Assembly: GCF_901709675.1 (NCBI RefSeq)
Contig: NC_051093.1
Location: 8,609,553 to 8,673,552, forward strand
Length of the DNA stretch: 64,000 bases
Direction: 5' to 3'
DNA from: Syngnathus acus
Lineage: Eukaryota; Chordata; Actinopteri; Syngnathiformes; Syngnathidae
Shown here: positions 11,301 through 36,312 of the stretch, one piece after another
Position numbering within the stretch: the first letter of the stretch is position 1
Layout: the number at the start of each line of letters is the position of its first letter
The notes under the pieces: model-generated
What the model saw: the letters and a program-made list of their open reading frames with translations, nothing else
Told to the model about the DNA's origin: nothing
The model's database searches: none
Made by a program: the position numbers and the translations under genes

Positions 11301-14300
11301 ATGATATTTTAAAAAAACCTACCAGAGGTGTGTGATGAATTCATGAAGGCTGAATGTGGCCTTTGCGTTGTGCTCCTTTGAGTCTTTGTGCGTGTGTCTT
11401 AAAGTGGGTCCTCGGTGTCAGCCATATGTTGCAGGACAGATGATGGATGGATGGACGGACGGATAAACGGATGAAACCTCCTCCTCAGTGTTAACTTCTA
11501 GGAAAAAACCAACACCATTGAGATACGAGTTCAAATGGAGCTTATGTTGTTTACATATGAAGAATGGAAATGAAAAGTTTCAACTTGCAAAAGTAAAAAA
11601 CACATGATTTTTGTTGTTGTGGACGGGTCAGCAAACTTCATGACAAATTGGCACCCCCCCAGACTAACATCTGCTTCGGGAACCAATTCCACAGCTAGTT
11701 TATACAGTAGTCTGTTGCCACCTACTGGCCCTACATTGATAAGAGCAACTACAACACTTGCAAGCGTTCCAAAGCAAAATAAATCAAAACCCTTCGCGCA
11801 ATTAGCATTCAGAGTAATTGTCCAAATGCATGACAACAAACATTAGCTGTAATGTGATTTAGAGGATCCTCTCAAGATGTGATTTGCACCCTCATTGCTG
11901 ACTGAAATGAGCCTCGATGCCAAATATATGCATTCGTTAACTTCACTGCCTTATTATTATTATGCTTCAGAGAAGCATTCATGAACTAAACATATTTCAT
12001 GAATTAATAATAATTGAACATCTCTCAGCGCATCGAAGTCTGTTGACATTTCATTAAGAGGTCTGTCTATCAATCAGAGGGCAATACTTTGACCTATGGA
12101 GGTAACCAGACTAACCTGCTGGTCGACTGTAGTAAAAGGTCGAAAGGCAAAAAACAGAAAGTCAGACGGGAAATGAAGAATCTGGTGCCTGTGTACTTCA
12201 CTAGACTCGAACATGCACGCAATGTTGCCAAAGAATCAACAAAAATAGAAATGTTTCACTCTCACTCCTCCTCCTCCTCCTCTTCACACCAGCATTTCCA
12301 AAAATACCTGGCCCCTCCCATGCATATGAGGAGCAGGAAGTGCTGCCTGGCAACCAAAGAGCAGGCTGCCGTGGTAACGCTTCACCTAAGCATTTCTTGC
12401 GGGCCTCTGTTTACCAAAAACAGGGCACTGTAAGTTTAAAGTGGGTTACAGTGCACAGTCCGTGGAGATATTATGCAACTAATGCGCCTGATGCACCCTT
12501 TGACCTCTGAGATCTGACTTCGGGGGGGGACAGTACATTATACAGCTGCAAATCCCTCATCCAAAGTCCTTCCAACCGGACGATCAGCGGAGGGATTGAA
12601 GCTCCTGTGGGAGGAGGTGACATGGAGGAATTCAACTGCAAACAGTGTTCTGAGAATGAGCCCAGTTTGTTAAGAAGACGGATGCTCATGTTGACTATTA
12701 CTAACATGCAACAGCTTAGGAGTAGGGCCGTGTTCAAGACCACCACATCCGAGACCGAAACTAGAATTCACAAAGAGCCGAGACAGCAATTAAAGCATCG
12801 TTCTTTCGTTACCTTCCAGTTTCAGAAAATGCGAGTGAGTCATTGCAATCTACCTTCACACGGAGTTTGTCTTTCGATGACTTTGCCGCTTGGCACGGCA
12901 GACGTCCGCCATTTTTAAACGACAGCTCGAGTCAGGCATGATGGAAAGTGATTACGGTACACTTCCTTCAAGGAAATGTCGGCTACCTATTAATATAGCA
13001 GTAACTTCCTCCTCATAATTCTCTCATCTGACTTGTCAACAAATAAAAATGCAAGAACTGGTGGTAAAAGTGTTAAGTGACAGGTATGAATATTAACTAG
13101 GGGTGTGCTTCCTTCAGTCAAACATATGGAGTCATAAATGGGGTGCGATTCGATTCAAGGGGAATTCAATTCGATTCAGTGGAATCGATGTGTTATTTTA
13201 CATACACATGAATGAACTTGTCAGTGTATGAATGAACTTGTCAGTACGGTGAAGGTGGCATTTCCTTCAATGTGATTTCTATCTGTACAAAAAAACACAA
13301 CTGGATATGTATCTGATATGTTTTAAAGTGGTACAGTTTTTGATTTGATGCACGTGATTGATTGATTTGAACAGAAGTCAGTTGGGAGGAGCTCCAGCAG
13401 GCACGCACGCGACCCCGGTGAGGAAATGCGCTTCCGAAAATAGATGGAAGGACGGATAAACACGTTACAAAATAAAGCAAAAAATTTCAAAGACTGAAAA
13501 CTTCAATAGTTATTCAGAGAGGTTTTCATTTTCAAAGGGAATGTGAAGTAGAACAATGTATCTAGTCCCACCCTTCTTTTTTCTATGGATACATATTATT
13601 ACTCTAGCAGTTTTTTTTTATATATATATGAAAAGAAATACCAAAGCAAAAACAAACAAAACAAAAATGTACTACTGACAAATGTCAACAACCATTCACA
13701 TAATTCAACATCTAACACCTCAGTACTTTAAGTAACCTAACGTGCTTGTTTCTAAGACATAGAAGAAAGTACCAAGAAGGTAAGCACAGAGATAACATGT
13801 TAAACTCAACACTGAAAGGTCAGAGCAAGAAAAGAAAAAGAAAAAAACCTCGAACCTCATATATAAAGATGTATTGCATTGTATTGTATTGATACAGAAA
13901 TGCAAATAAAACATGATTTGTGCATTAAACAATCGGTTTTTTTTTTTTTTTTTGGTACATCAAGATTGTGTGAATTGTGTGCCAGTTGGAGCAATGAAGT
14001 ACTTCCAATCCCATCACGAATAAATCAGAAAATAAAAGAATACTCCGTGAGGTTATTGAGCAGGATGTTGTTGAGTGGTAGCTGTTAGCTTAAGGCGTGT
14101 ACTGTGAGTTGCCTCCAACTTGAAGTTGTGCTCAATTTCGTTCGCTTCAAATGGTCACTTTCACGCCAACTCAACAAACGGCAAGGAGGCCAACGTGTGT
14201 AGCTGTTTTGTGTGGCACAAAGTAGCTTCGATGTGTTGCTTTTTCAATCATACACGTCTGCTTGTTTCTTTCAGTCTGTTGACTGTCCTTTAGCTAGCCA

Positions 14301-14445
14301 TAGCAGTGTTTGCAAGTTAGCTAAGTGTTGATCATGGCTATACAAACGCAACAATTCACGAGATAATCAAGCAATAAAAGGAAGCTAGCGGGCCAGTCAC
14401 GCATGAACACATGCACGCACGGGCTTTCTCTGTGTGCACGGTTAC
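8356..14445. other. hdac5 first intron, no coding sequence seen
   Basis: Between the start-codon exon and the candidate first exon I find no exon-like reading frame. Contents: a CA/GT-rich tract at 9564-9616, a GA-rich stretch near 9915-9945, an (AT)n run at 11228-11253, short C/G homopolymers, and a possible old hAT-like repeat near 13090-13200 (aggggtgtg followed by repeated gattcgattc). The 8960-9420 part is somewhat GC-rich with a GGGCGG box and could hold an alternative promoter; that is weak. Confidence 0.5.
11228..11253. repeat. (AT)n microsatellite
   Basis: About 26 bp of mostly alternating A and T in the hdac5 first intron. Confidence 0.85.
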
Positions 14446-14595
14446 CGTGGATGTCGGCGGGTCCTCCTGGAACGTGTACTAGTGCGGAGGTGTCTTCCTC
14501 CCGGCTTCGGCTCCCATCACGGCTCGCAACGTCTCCACGCAAATGGCAACCGCGATCGGAACGTGAAATTTCCACAACCTAGGCGCGACTGACCT
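14446..14595 (-). other. hdac5: Probable non-coding first exon of hdac5
   Basis: On the minus strand, a CpG-containing stretch downstream of a TATA-like element ends at a good donor (CCACG|gtaacc, exon edge 14446). No other minus-strand gene begins between here and 8.3 kb, so the simplest reading is hdac5 5'UTR exon 1 followed by a roughly 6 kb intron. The right edge is a predicted transcription start 25-30 bp from the TATA-like box, not an observed one. A different, nearer first exon is possible. Confidence 0.45.
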
Positions 14596-14599
14596 AAGA

Positions 14600-14750
14600 T
14601 TTCACTACCTTCATATTTACAGTATATATCTCGCTAACGTTGCCCCGTCCCTTCCCTTCCCTTCTCCGCCGCCGCCACCACCACCAACAACAACATTATT
14701 GACGTCCTCCTCTGACCACGTGACCAGTCTGTTGCGGCTAAAAATAGACG
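14600..14750 (-). promoter_or_regulatory. Candidate hdac5 promoter: TATA-like box, E-box, CRE-like site, MEF2 site
   Basis: Reading on the minus strand: TATATA at 14622-14630, a GCC/GGC-repeat tract at about 14665-14690, TGACGTC (CRE-like) at 14700-14706, palindromic CACGTG E-box at 14717-14722, and CTAAAAATAG at 14738-14747. The last is an exact match to the MEF2 consensus YTAWWWWTAR. All lie within about 150 bp. Sites are seen in the sequence; their use is inferred. Confidence 0.5.
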
Positions 14751-17163
14751 CCGTAGAAACGAATAGGAACCGACAGACAACGGCAGACAGAAAAGCAGAG
14801 CTACGTTGAAGTTGACCTGAACTGCTTCACTCAACCACTCCGTGTTTATTATTATAAAAAAATAAAGTGGTTGTTGATCAGTTACTGGTTACATCCAGTG
14901 GCGTCACTATTCGCTTTTACGGGATCTTTACCCTCCCCTAAACTTTTTTTGTTTTGCAGTATTGTAATGATTTCCTTAAATTTGTGCAAAATAATTGCAA
15001 TTTTCTATATTTTTAAATTTCTAATTTGTGATCGTAAAATAGCCAGTCACGAGTACCAATATCATGAAAATGGGCTGGTATCAGCATCGATACCGATACC
15101 TGATATCGACACTCACCCATCCGTCATTACAATAACCTGTATTAAAGCTAAATCATCAACACTATGCAACTGTCCAAATATGTATTAACCTAAATATACA
15201 CACAACTCAATCTTGTGATATTTACTCCTATGTAGAAAAAGAATGAGAAGAAAATGGGAATAGAAGAGAGGAATTACAGAGGGGTGACAGAAAATGAAAG
15301 TGAAAATGGAAAAATATGGAGAAAGACAGAGAAGAGCATACATGTGAAGATAGAGGGGAGAAAAAATGCCAGGGAGTAAGAGAGAGAAAAGACTGAGTAT
15401 GCAAGTGAGCTACAGAGGATGGAACAATTGTGAGGAATGATGGATGAAGAGGACTGTGGAAGAACTGCAGTAGAGAGGGAGATCAAGAACAGAGAGCACT
15501 GTGGAGGTGGAATAAAAGGAAGGGGAGCGCAAGAGACAGAAATAGAGAGAGAGAAGGAAAGAGCTATTCTGGTAATGATGTTGTTGCCATGGAGATGCTT
15601 TTCCCCAGTCAGACTACTCCACAGGTGCCTTGTGGGGATTTTTTAAAGGACGTCCCTGATTGGCGGTGATCTGTAGAACACAGGGCTATTGATTGGTTGA
15701 CTGAAGGGAAGGGCAAAGGTCATCCCTTGCATGCCATTACCCTTCAAATGCGTTTGCCTTCTGGTGACTCCTCACTGTGCAACAGTAGGAAGCAAATGAC
15801 AGAAACAGGAGAAAAAAATTAAGAATGTGGAAAAATAGGAGAAAACACTGGGAAAAAAAATGTACTGGAAATATGTTTATTACCCCCCCTGGAAAAAAGA
15901 TGAAAGGAAAAAAAAAAGTACTTCCCTTACACAATTCGAGACTTATTTATAAACTCTTCCAATGTTTTAGAGCACATAAGCGAGAAGTTGTAACATCTGC
16001 TACTTTAGTAACAGAACCATCACCATTCCTAACCCACTCAGGTGAAAATATGTACAGTCATACTGCAGACACTGTAAGTCCTCATTATTGCACAGCAAAG
16101 ATGTTGACGGTAAAATGGGTCCATCGGTGCCATTCGGAGTTATTAGACAATAAAAGAGATCAAGTAAAGATGCACGCGCGCACACACTGCAACGAAATTG
16201 TATTTGAAGCAGTAGTGAGTCAGACCTCTGACTCACAGGAGAAATCAAAAATGTCAAACTGAAAAAAAAGTGTTCACACTAACAGCACAATTTTCAGACA
16301 TTATTCAAGATAGCCCTGACAAGCTCAGACTAACTTGCAAATGAATTTACCTGTGGGAGTCTTTTTTTGGTTTAATTTGCATGCAACGTACCCGAAAGTT
16401 ATGATCCAACTTCTGAATGTTTAAGTTGATGTAAAACCTTGCCCTGCTCCTTTGCAGCAATTAAGCTCAAAGTAAGCTTAGCCTGCAGCGCCATTAACTG
16501 GAGAAAAAGGGATACTGCCAGCCTGGAGTCACCCAGTCGCAAGTGTGTGCAGTTCCAGAGCTTATGAACACCCAGATAAGTAGACTACGTGCAATGAACG
16601 TTTCAAACGTTCGGCCCGGGGGCAAGATGCGGCCCTTACATTATTTTCTGTGGCCTATTCTGCCTTTGCCATACGTAGAAGAACAAATACTACATACACA
16701 TTACTTTTCAGGCCATCTTTGTTGTTTGAATGACTGACACAGGATGAAAATCTATTGGAGGTCAATGTCAATCATCGGGGACACGCACACTGAATTGCAT
16801 TGTATTATCGAGGGTGCAAAATGCATGCAATAGGTGTCATACGCAATAATGGCCTTTAGTTGAATTTCAATAATACGGTAATCATAAAAGGTAGAGTTAA
16901 AAACATTAAATAGACTGCTATAATTTACTGTCACACCCAGCCACGCTTTCTTCCTCTTGACCGCTCTCCTCTGGCGTTGTCATGGTAACCAACCCTTTAC
17001 GTTTGAGCTTAGTCATCAATCCAGACTGTCGCCATCGCATGCGACTTCTCCATTAAATTATATATGTATCTATTTTCAAATTTTCTTTCCAGATTCAAAT
17101 AACACTGCAATAATTTCCATATGCAGCAACGCGCAATGCTAGGTTTATTATTTCCTTATTAGT
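14751..17163. other. Intergenic gap between divergent hdac5 and cyb561
   Basis: About 2.4 kb separate the hdac5 promoter sites from the cyb561 promoter. The stretch is AT-rich with a long purine-rich tract on the plus strand at about 15240-15570 (gaga/ggaa composition). No reading frame resembles a known protein and no RNA gene was recognised. Confidence 0.5.
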
Positions 17164-17270
17164 CACGTGGGATGGGTCTGTTTCGAAAGCCCGAAGCGCA
17201 CCACTTGAGGGAGGAGAAAGGCGGATGAAAAACAAATTAAAAAAAAAAAGGAGGAAGGCGGATGTATAAA
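17162..17270 (+). promoter_or_regulatory. cyb561: cyb561 promoter: E-box and TATA box
   Basis: GTCACGTGGG at 17162-17171 contains a palindromic CACGTG E-box (USF/TFE-type; eight of ten bases of the CLEAR consensus GTCACGTGAC). A clean TATAAA sits at 17265-17270, about 100 bp downstream, and is followed 55 bp later by a strong donor (gca|gtaagt), fitting a short non-coding exon 1 starting near 17295. Confidence 0.6.
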
Positions 17271-17294
17271 TCCACACCCTGCGACTTTGCAAGA

Positions 17295-17325
17295 ACAACA
17301 GCACCCATTGCAGAACTACGACGCA
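17295..17325 (+). other. cyb561: cyb561 non-coding exon 1 (predicted)
   Basis: A short stretch about 25-30 bp downstream of the TATA box ends at a consensus donor, gtaagt, at 17326. It contains no ATG. The next acceptor on the plus strand in a suitable context is the tctctctctgtgtgtcccag at 18083 just before the start codon. The start position is inferred from TATA spacing. Confidence 0.5.
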
Positions 17326-18086
17326 GTAAGTATTAATATCGACCAACTTATTTGCAGAGATGTATACGTCACGGACAGGATGAAATCGATCGAAGGATAT
17401 TGTCCATCACGATATCGGAACAGGTGGCAGGTGTTATAAAAATGGCCATCCGTGTGTTTGACAGCTGGCGTCCTCGTTCAAACTTTTCTATGTTATCCTC
17501 ACTGTTAAATCCTACGAGTGTTAAAACATATAATCTTGTGCACCCTCATCGGATTGTTACGATGGTAATACCATTTAAATGCATAATCGGCTCATATTGA
17601 ACCCGCCCGCTAAACATTTGAACACACAAAAAGTTGCAAGCATAAAACCTTTACTTGCTTTCAGTAAATTCCTTGACGACTATGACTCACCTTTCCCATA
17701 TGTATCAGTTTGCCGTAACCCTATTGCTATAAATTCATATTAAATTTATATTTATTAAAACTCAAGTCCAGTATTAATGTATAATGTGCTTGAAAGCAAA
17801 GCGTGGAGAGTGTCTGTCAGAAATGTTCAGGTGCAGTCAGTGAATGGGCCCCACGGTCATTATTAACATAAGTAAATGTGATAAATATACAAAAGCAAAT
17901 CAGACAGGGCGAGAAAAAAAAGTCACGTCATTGCATTTGTTGATATTGTAAAGAGAGATCTGTTTACTTTGCTATTTGATGGCCTAACCTTATTTACGTC
18001 ATAATTTAATATGGCAGATCGCAAATAGCAGACCTCCAGGCAAAACATGTGAAGATGTAATATTCTCTCTCTGTGTGTCCCAGATC

Positions 18087-19958
18087 ATGGAGGATTCTTC
18101 TGCTCCACGCTCTGCTCGCACCACATTTGGATGGCTAGTAGGAGCCTCGCAGCTTCTGGGTGTGACATCAGTCGTGCTAACTGGCGTGTGGATGGGTCAC
18201 TACCACGGAGGCTTTGCGTGGGATGGCTCCGACCAGGAGTTCAACCTTCACCCTCTCTGCATGATTCTGGGCATGGTCTTCTTACAGGGAGATGGTGAGC
18301 AGTCATAAACATCCGTAGATGTTATACTGAAAATATGAAATGAAGGATTATTATCATTAAAACATTGCGTCAAGTAAAAGCAGGTTTTTACATGTTTGAT
18401 TAAGAAGGCATGCTCACACAATAAAATGACGAACATTAATACTACACCATAAAACACAACTTGTAAATTTTGCCCCAAGACCGTTTAAGTTGGACAAACA
18501 TTGACATTTATGGAAGCAATATTAGTTTGTGTAACATTCCAAACAATTTATTTTTACTTGAGGGGGGCAATAAAAGGGAGAAGTGTCCTACAATTTCCAA
18601 TAGCAAGACTTCAAATATTTAGTTGAATTGCCCAACTTCAAATGTTATTGTTGCCTTGAAATTTTGCATTCACCTATTTTTAGTGTCGTCAGTGTATGCA
18701 AGTGTTATTGACTTATTTAAAGCGATCAAAATATCAAATAAAAAGCAGATCGTTTGGGTCAAATCCTCTAACTGCAGGCTGACTAATTTATATCTGTTGG
18801 CCGTTTTGCTCTTTGTTTCCTGCAGCTCAGTGTACTTCTGCTAATATAGGTCTAACCACATTAGCTCTTGTGGCTCAACGGGACAGCTGTCAAAGCTAAA
18901 TTGCATTAAAGTGATAACAGCAAAGGTCAGCTGGACATTAGTGAGATGTTCACAAGTGATCCAAACACCCTCGGGGGGGGGGGGGTCTCCGTGCTTGCTT
19001 TTATTCTGGGATGGGGAGTCACAACCCCTAGGCGCACTCATGTGGTCATCCATCGACTGTAACAGAGTCATGTGCTCGTGTCGTCAAACACAAGCTGGGC
19101 TCAGACCAAATAACAAACAATGTTTGCATTCAAAACTCATTGATGTTCAACTTTTGATCCACAGCCATCCTGGTGTATCGAGTGTTCCGTAATGAGGCAA
19201 AAAAGAATGTCAAGATGCTTCATGGCATCATTCACATGCTCGCCCTGATCGTCAGCATTGTCGGTAAGTTCGACGGAGAAGTGCACGTGTTTCTATTTTT
19301 CTGTACTCTCTGTTGTACATGTGTGTGTTTAGGTATGGCGGCTGTGTTTGACTCCCACCGAGCAGCCAAGTACCCAAATATGTACTCCTTGCACAGTTGG
19401 TGCGGCATGGCTACCATTGTCTTATTTAGCTTGCAGGTAGGCACACACACATATATGCCAATGTGTACGTTTTTTCACATTTATTCTATCCATCTCTCAA
19501 CAGTGGGTCATGGGTTTGTCGTTCTTCCTGTTTCCCGTTGCGTCGTCATGGTTACGATCAGCGTACATCCCCGTTCATGCGTTCTGTGGTCTGGTTCTGT
19601 TGGTTATGGCTATAGGGAGCAGTTTGCTTGGTATCACAGAGAAACTTCTCTTCAGCATCATGTACGTCCGTATCTACTGTTTGCATCATTATTTACATCT
19701 GTAAAGTGTTTGTTGATATGGAATCAGGGATGGGCAAATGAAATGCTTGTTACTCTGTGGCTCAGGTCAACCTATTCGAGCTTTCCACCTGAAGGGATTA
19801 TGGCCAACATTCTGGGCATCCTGCTCGCGTGTTTCGGGCTGCTGGTGTGCTACATTGTCACCAAGGAAGAATACAGGCGGCCACCAAACCCTGAGGAGGA
19901 GTCTTTGGCGGTCCACTTCAAGACCCTGACCGAAGGAAGCTCACCCACCATGCCTTAA
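18087..19958 (+). CDS. cyb561: Cytochrome b561 (ascorbate-dependent transmembrane oxidoreductase)
   Basis: Six-helix di-haem protein of secretory (chromaffin-type) vesicles that passes electrons from cytosolic ascorbate across the membrane to regenerate luminal ascorbate. Exons 18084-18294 (ATG 18087), 19165-19263, 19333-19436, 19504-19661, 19766-19958; all GT..AG, phases 1,1,0,2, joining to 253 residues, close to the 251 of human CYB561. The four haem-ligand histidines are present at residues 55 (FNLHPLC), 89 (MLHGIIH), 123 (SLHSWCG) and 162 (IPVHAFCG). Six hydrophobic segments and the C-terminal VHFKTLTEGSSP match the CYB561 tail rather than CYBRD1 or CYB561A3. The ATG was chosen because it follows an acceptor and matches family length. 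Confidence 0.96.
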
Positions 19959-20720
19959 TTTATTCACTAACTGCTCACTACAATTTGATTTGTTTGAGTA
20001 GTTCTCTTGATTTTACTCAGTTAATATTGCAAGATGGAATTAAATACTGACGTGGGCCACTTGAAAAAAAAAAAATACAAGAGCTGTGATAATGCCCACT
20101 TTGGATTGACACTGTCAAAGAAAATTTGTTTGCATTAGTGTGTTGTGCAAGTACGTTTTTCAATGTGCAACTTTGTCAACTGTGAAGGTATATTAAGTAT
20201 TAAGAGTATTATATTAAGTTAATGGTTTTGGGAGTGTGAGATATTTAGTAAATTAAATAATTGCAAAAAAAAAAAACTGTTTGCTTTTATTTGAGTGGTG
20301 GTAAAAATTGGAGGATTCAGTGTGCAGGGAAACATCATTTCAATTCAATATTTCCAGGGATAGATGTTGTACAGTCACACGCTTATCTGTTTGTTCATAC
20401 CTTGTTGGAGATGGATGTCCAATATGGAAGGGGGGGGGGTGCAGGCAATCCAAATTGTAATCCCGAAACGGTAAAAAACGATATCACTAATACCTTCTTG
20501 GCTGACTGTGACAGACTGAGGCAGACTGCCATGAGGGAGCAACCATCTTTGACTGATCAGGTGCCTGATCAGGTGACTGACCAGGTGACCAAAAGCTTTG
20601 CCAAAATAAAGGTCCATGGCCAAAAGCCAGTCGGTCTTAACCAAAATTAAACCAACGTTCATCTTAACATGCACTTCCCACAATCACTCTCACACAGTCT
20701 ACAGAATAAAACACTACGGT
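19959..20720 (+). other. cyb561: cyb561 3'UTR and poly(A) signals
   Basis: After the TAA the sequence is AT-rich without further plausible coding. AATAAA occurs at 20605-20610 and 20705-20710 on the plus strand, either of which could end the transcript. A 12-bp imperfect tandem repeat (tgatcaggtgcc type) lies at about 20554-20590. Confidence 0.5.
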
Positions 20721-20735
20721 GAGTTGTCAATGACG

Positions 20736-21990
20736 TTTAATGACAGCTTTTAATACAGCCAATGGAGTTGACTCTTAAAATTCCAAGTGGTCCGAATCAC
20801 GGCTGCTAAACATGTCCGTATTGAGAACTGTGTGACAGCAGAGAACTGTACCGTGAAAGAGAGGTCAGAAGTCTCGTTTATCAGCAACATAGAAAAAGAA
20901 CAAACATTCATGTTCACCAAATGCACACATTTTAAAGCAGAAAACTCAAACGAGTCGGGCCTGTGACCCTGCGCAGGCCAAGCAGCATCGAGAATGAATA
21001 CAAGAATCTCACTTGATGGCTACTTGTGCTAAAGGTTTATCAAATGTGTACTCTTTGGCCTCGGATGTGGGCCAAATGCTTGGCTACAACCACTAACTAT
21101 GAAACACGAGTGAAATGAATGTAGCCAGTGGGACAATCCGTTTAGATGTCTGCATGTTTCCATGGCGATAACGATAAGTAACGAACGTAAGGGCTGAACT
21201 GAAAAGAAAATATACTTTCAGAATAACCCTACTATGGTGACTTCTAAACATTTTACTGTCTCAATAGAACTCTTTTTTTTTTTTGGTCTTTTCAGTGCAG
21301 CCCTAACACACATGTAACAATTGACATCCACGTGGTAAGAAATGTTGAAAACAAACCAGAGAGACATTTCTTTTGCACGATGCTCAACGCAGAACAAAGA
21401 CAAAATTATATACATCTTTCTTCGTCCCCCTTTTTTAAAATCAAAAAGACAAGGACAACTAAATGTACACATTTCAAGACAGACAACTTGAAAAAAAGAA
21501 AAAGAAAAAGATAAATAGCATTGTTTTCCTTTGCACAGCAAGTCAGAGCCATGTGATGTCACTCAAAGTGTGTTTTGGAACTGACTCACTCTGACCAGGC
21601 GAACGGAACATTTGCTTGGTGTTTGACTAGTACTTGTTATACTAGTATATGGACAATTCAGTGTGCTAGTACGGCTTGCTGCACTACCCTGTAGCATTTT
21701 TTTTAAAAATCCAAATTTCCAGGTAGGAGCGGGGGTTAAGAGCTTGAGCAGCTCTCTGGTAAAGGCGTCAAGATGCTACGGCGTCACGAAGGAGGAAATA
21801 AGTCGACCTCAGACGTTCCTGGTCCTCATTGTGCCACCAATTCTGTACGATGAACTATCAGGCAGAGATGTTGGAATTTGCAGTCCTCAAGTATCAGCGA
21901 TGAAGCACCATGGATACCATTGAAGGCTTCTCAGTCTCCTCTTATGTTGGGCTCCACGTTGTACATATATGTTCATCTTCTTAGTCTTCT
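20736..21990 (-). other. tanc2: tanc2 3'UTR with ATTAAA poly(A) signals
   Basis: Downstream of the tanc2 stop the minus strand has no further coding. ATTAAA hexamers occur on the minus strand at 20736-20741 and 20749-20754, giving a 3'UTR of about 1.25 kb. This end lies within tens of bases of the last AATAAA of the convergent cyb561. Confidence 0.5.
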
Positions 21991-36292
<14,302 letters not shown>

Positions 36293-36312
36293 GATTGCTC
36301 ACGATGTACTTC

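Noticed and set aside
13090-13200. hAT-like repeat (aggggtgtg plus gattcgattc units)
   Set aside because: Only one possible end is visible and no matching inverted end or target duplication was found.
14321-14575. Minus-strand frame in the hdac5 first-exon region as an alternative N-terminus
   Set aside because: No resemblance to HDAC5 N-termini and it runs through the likely splice donor at 14446.
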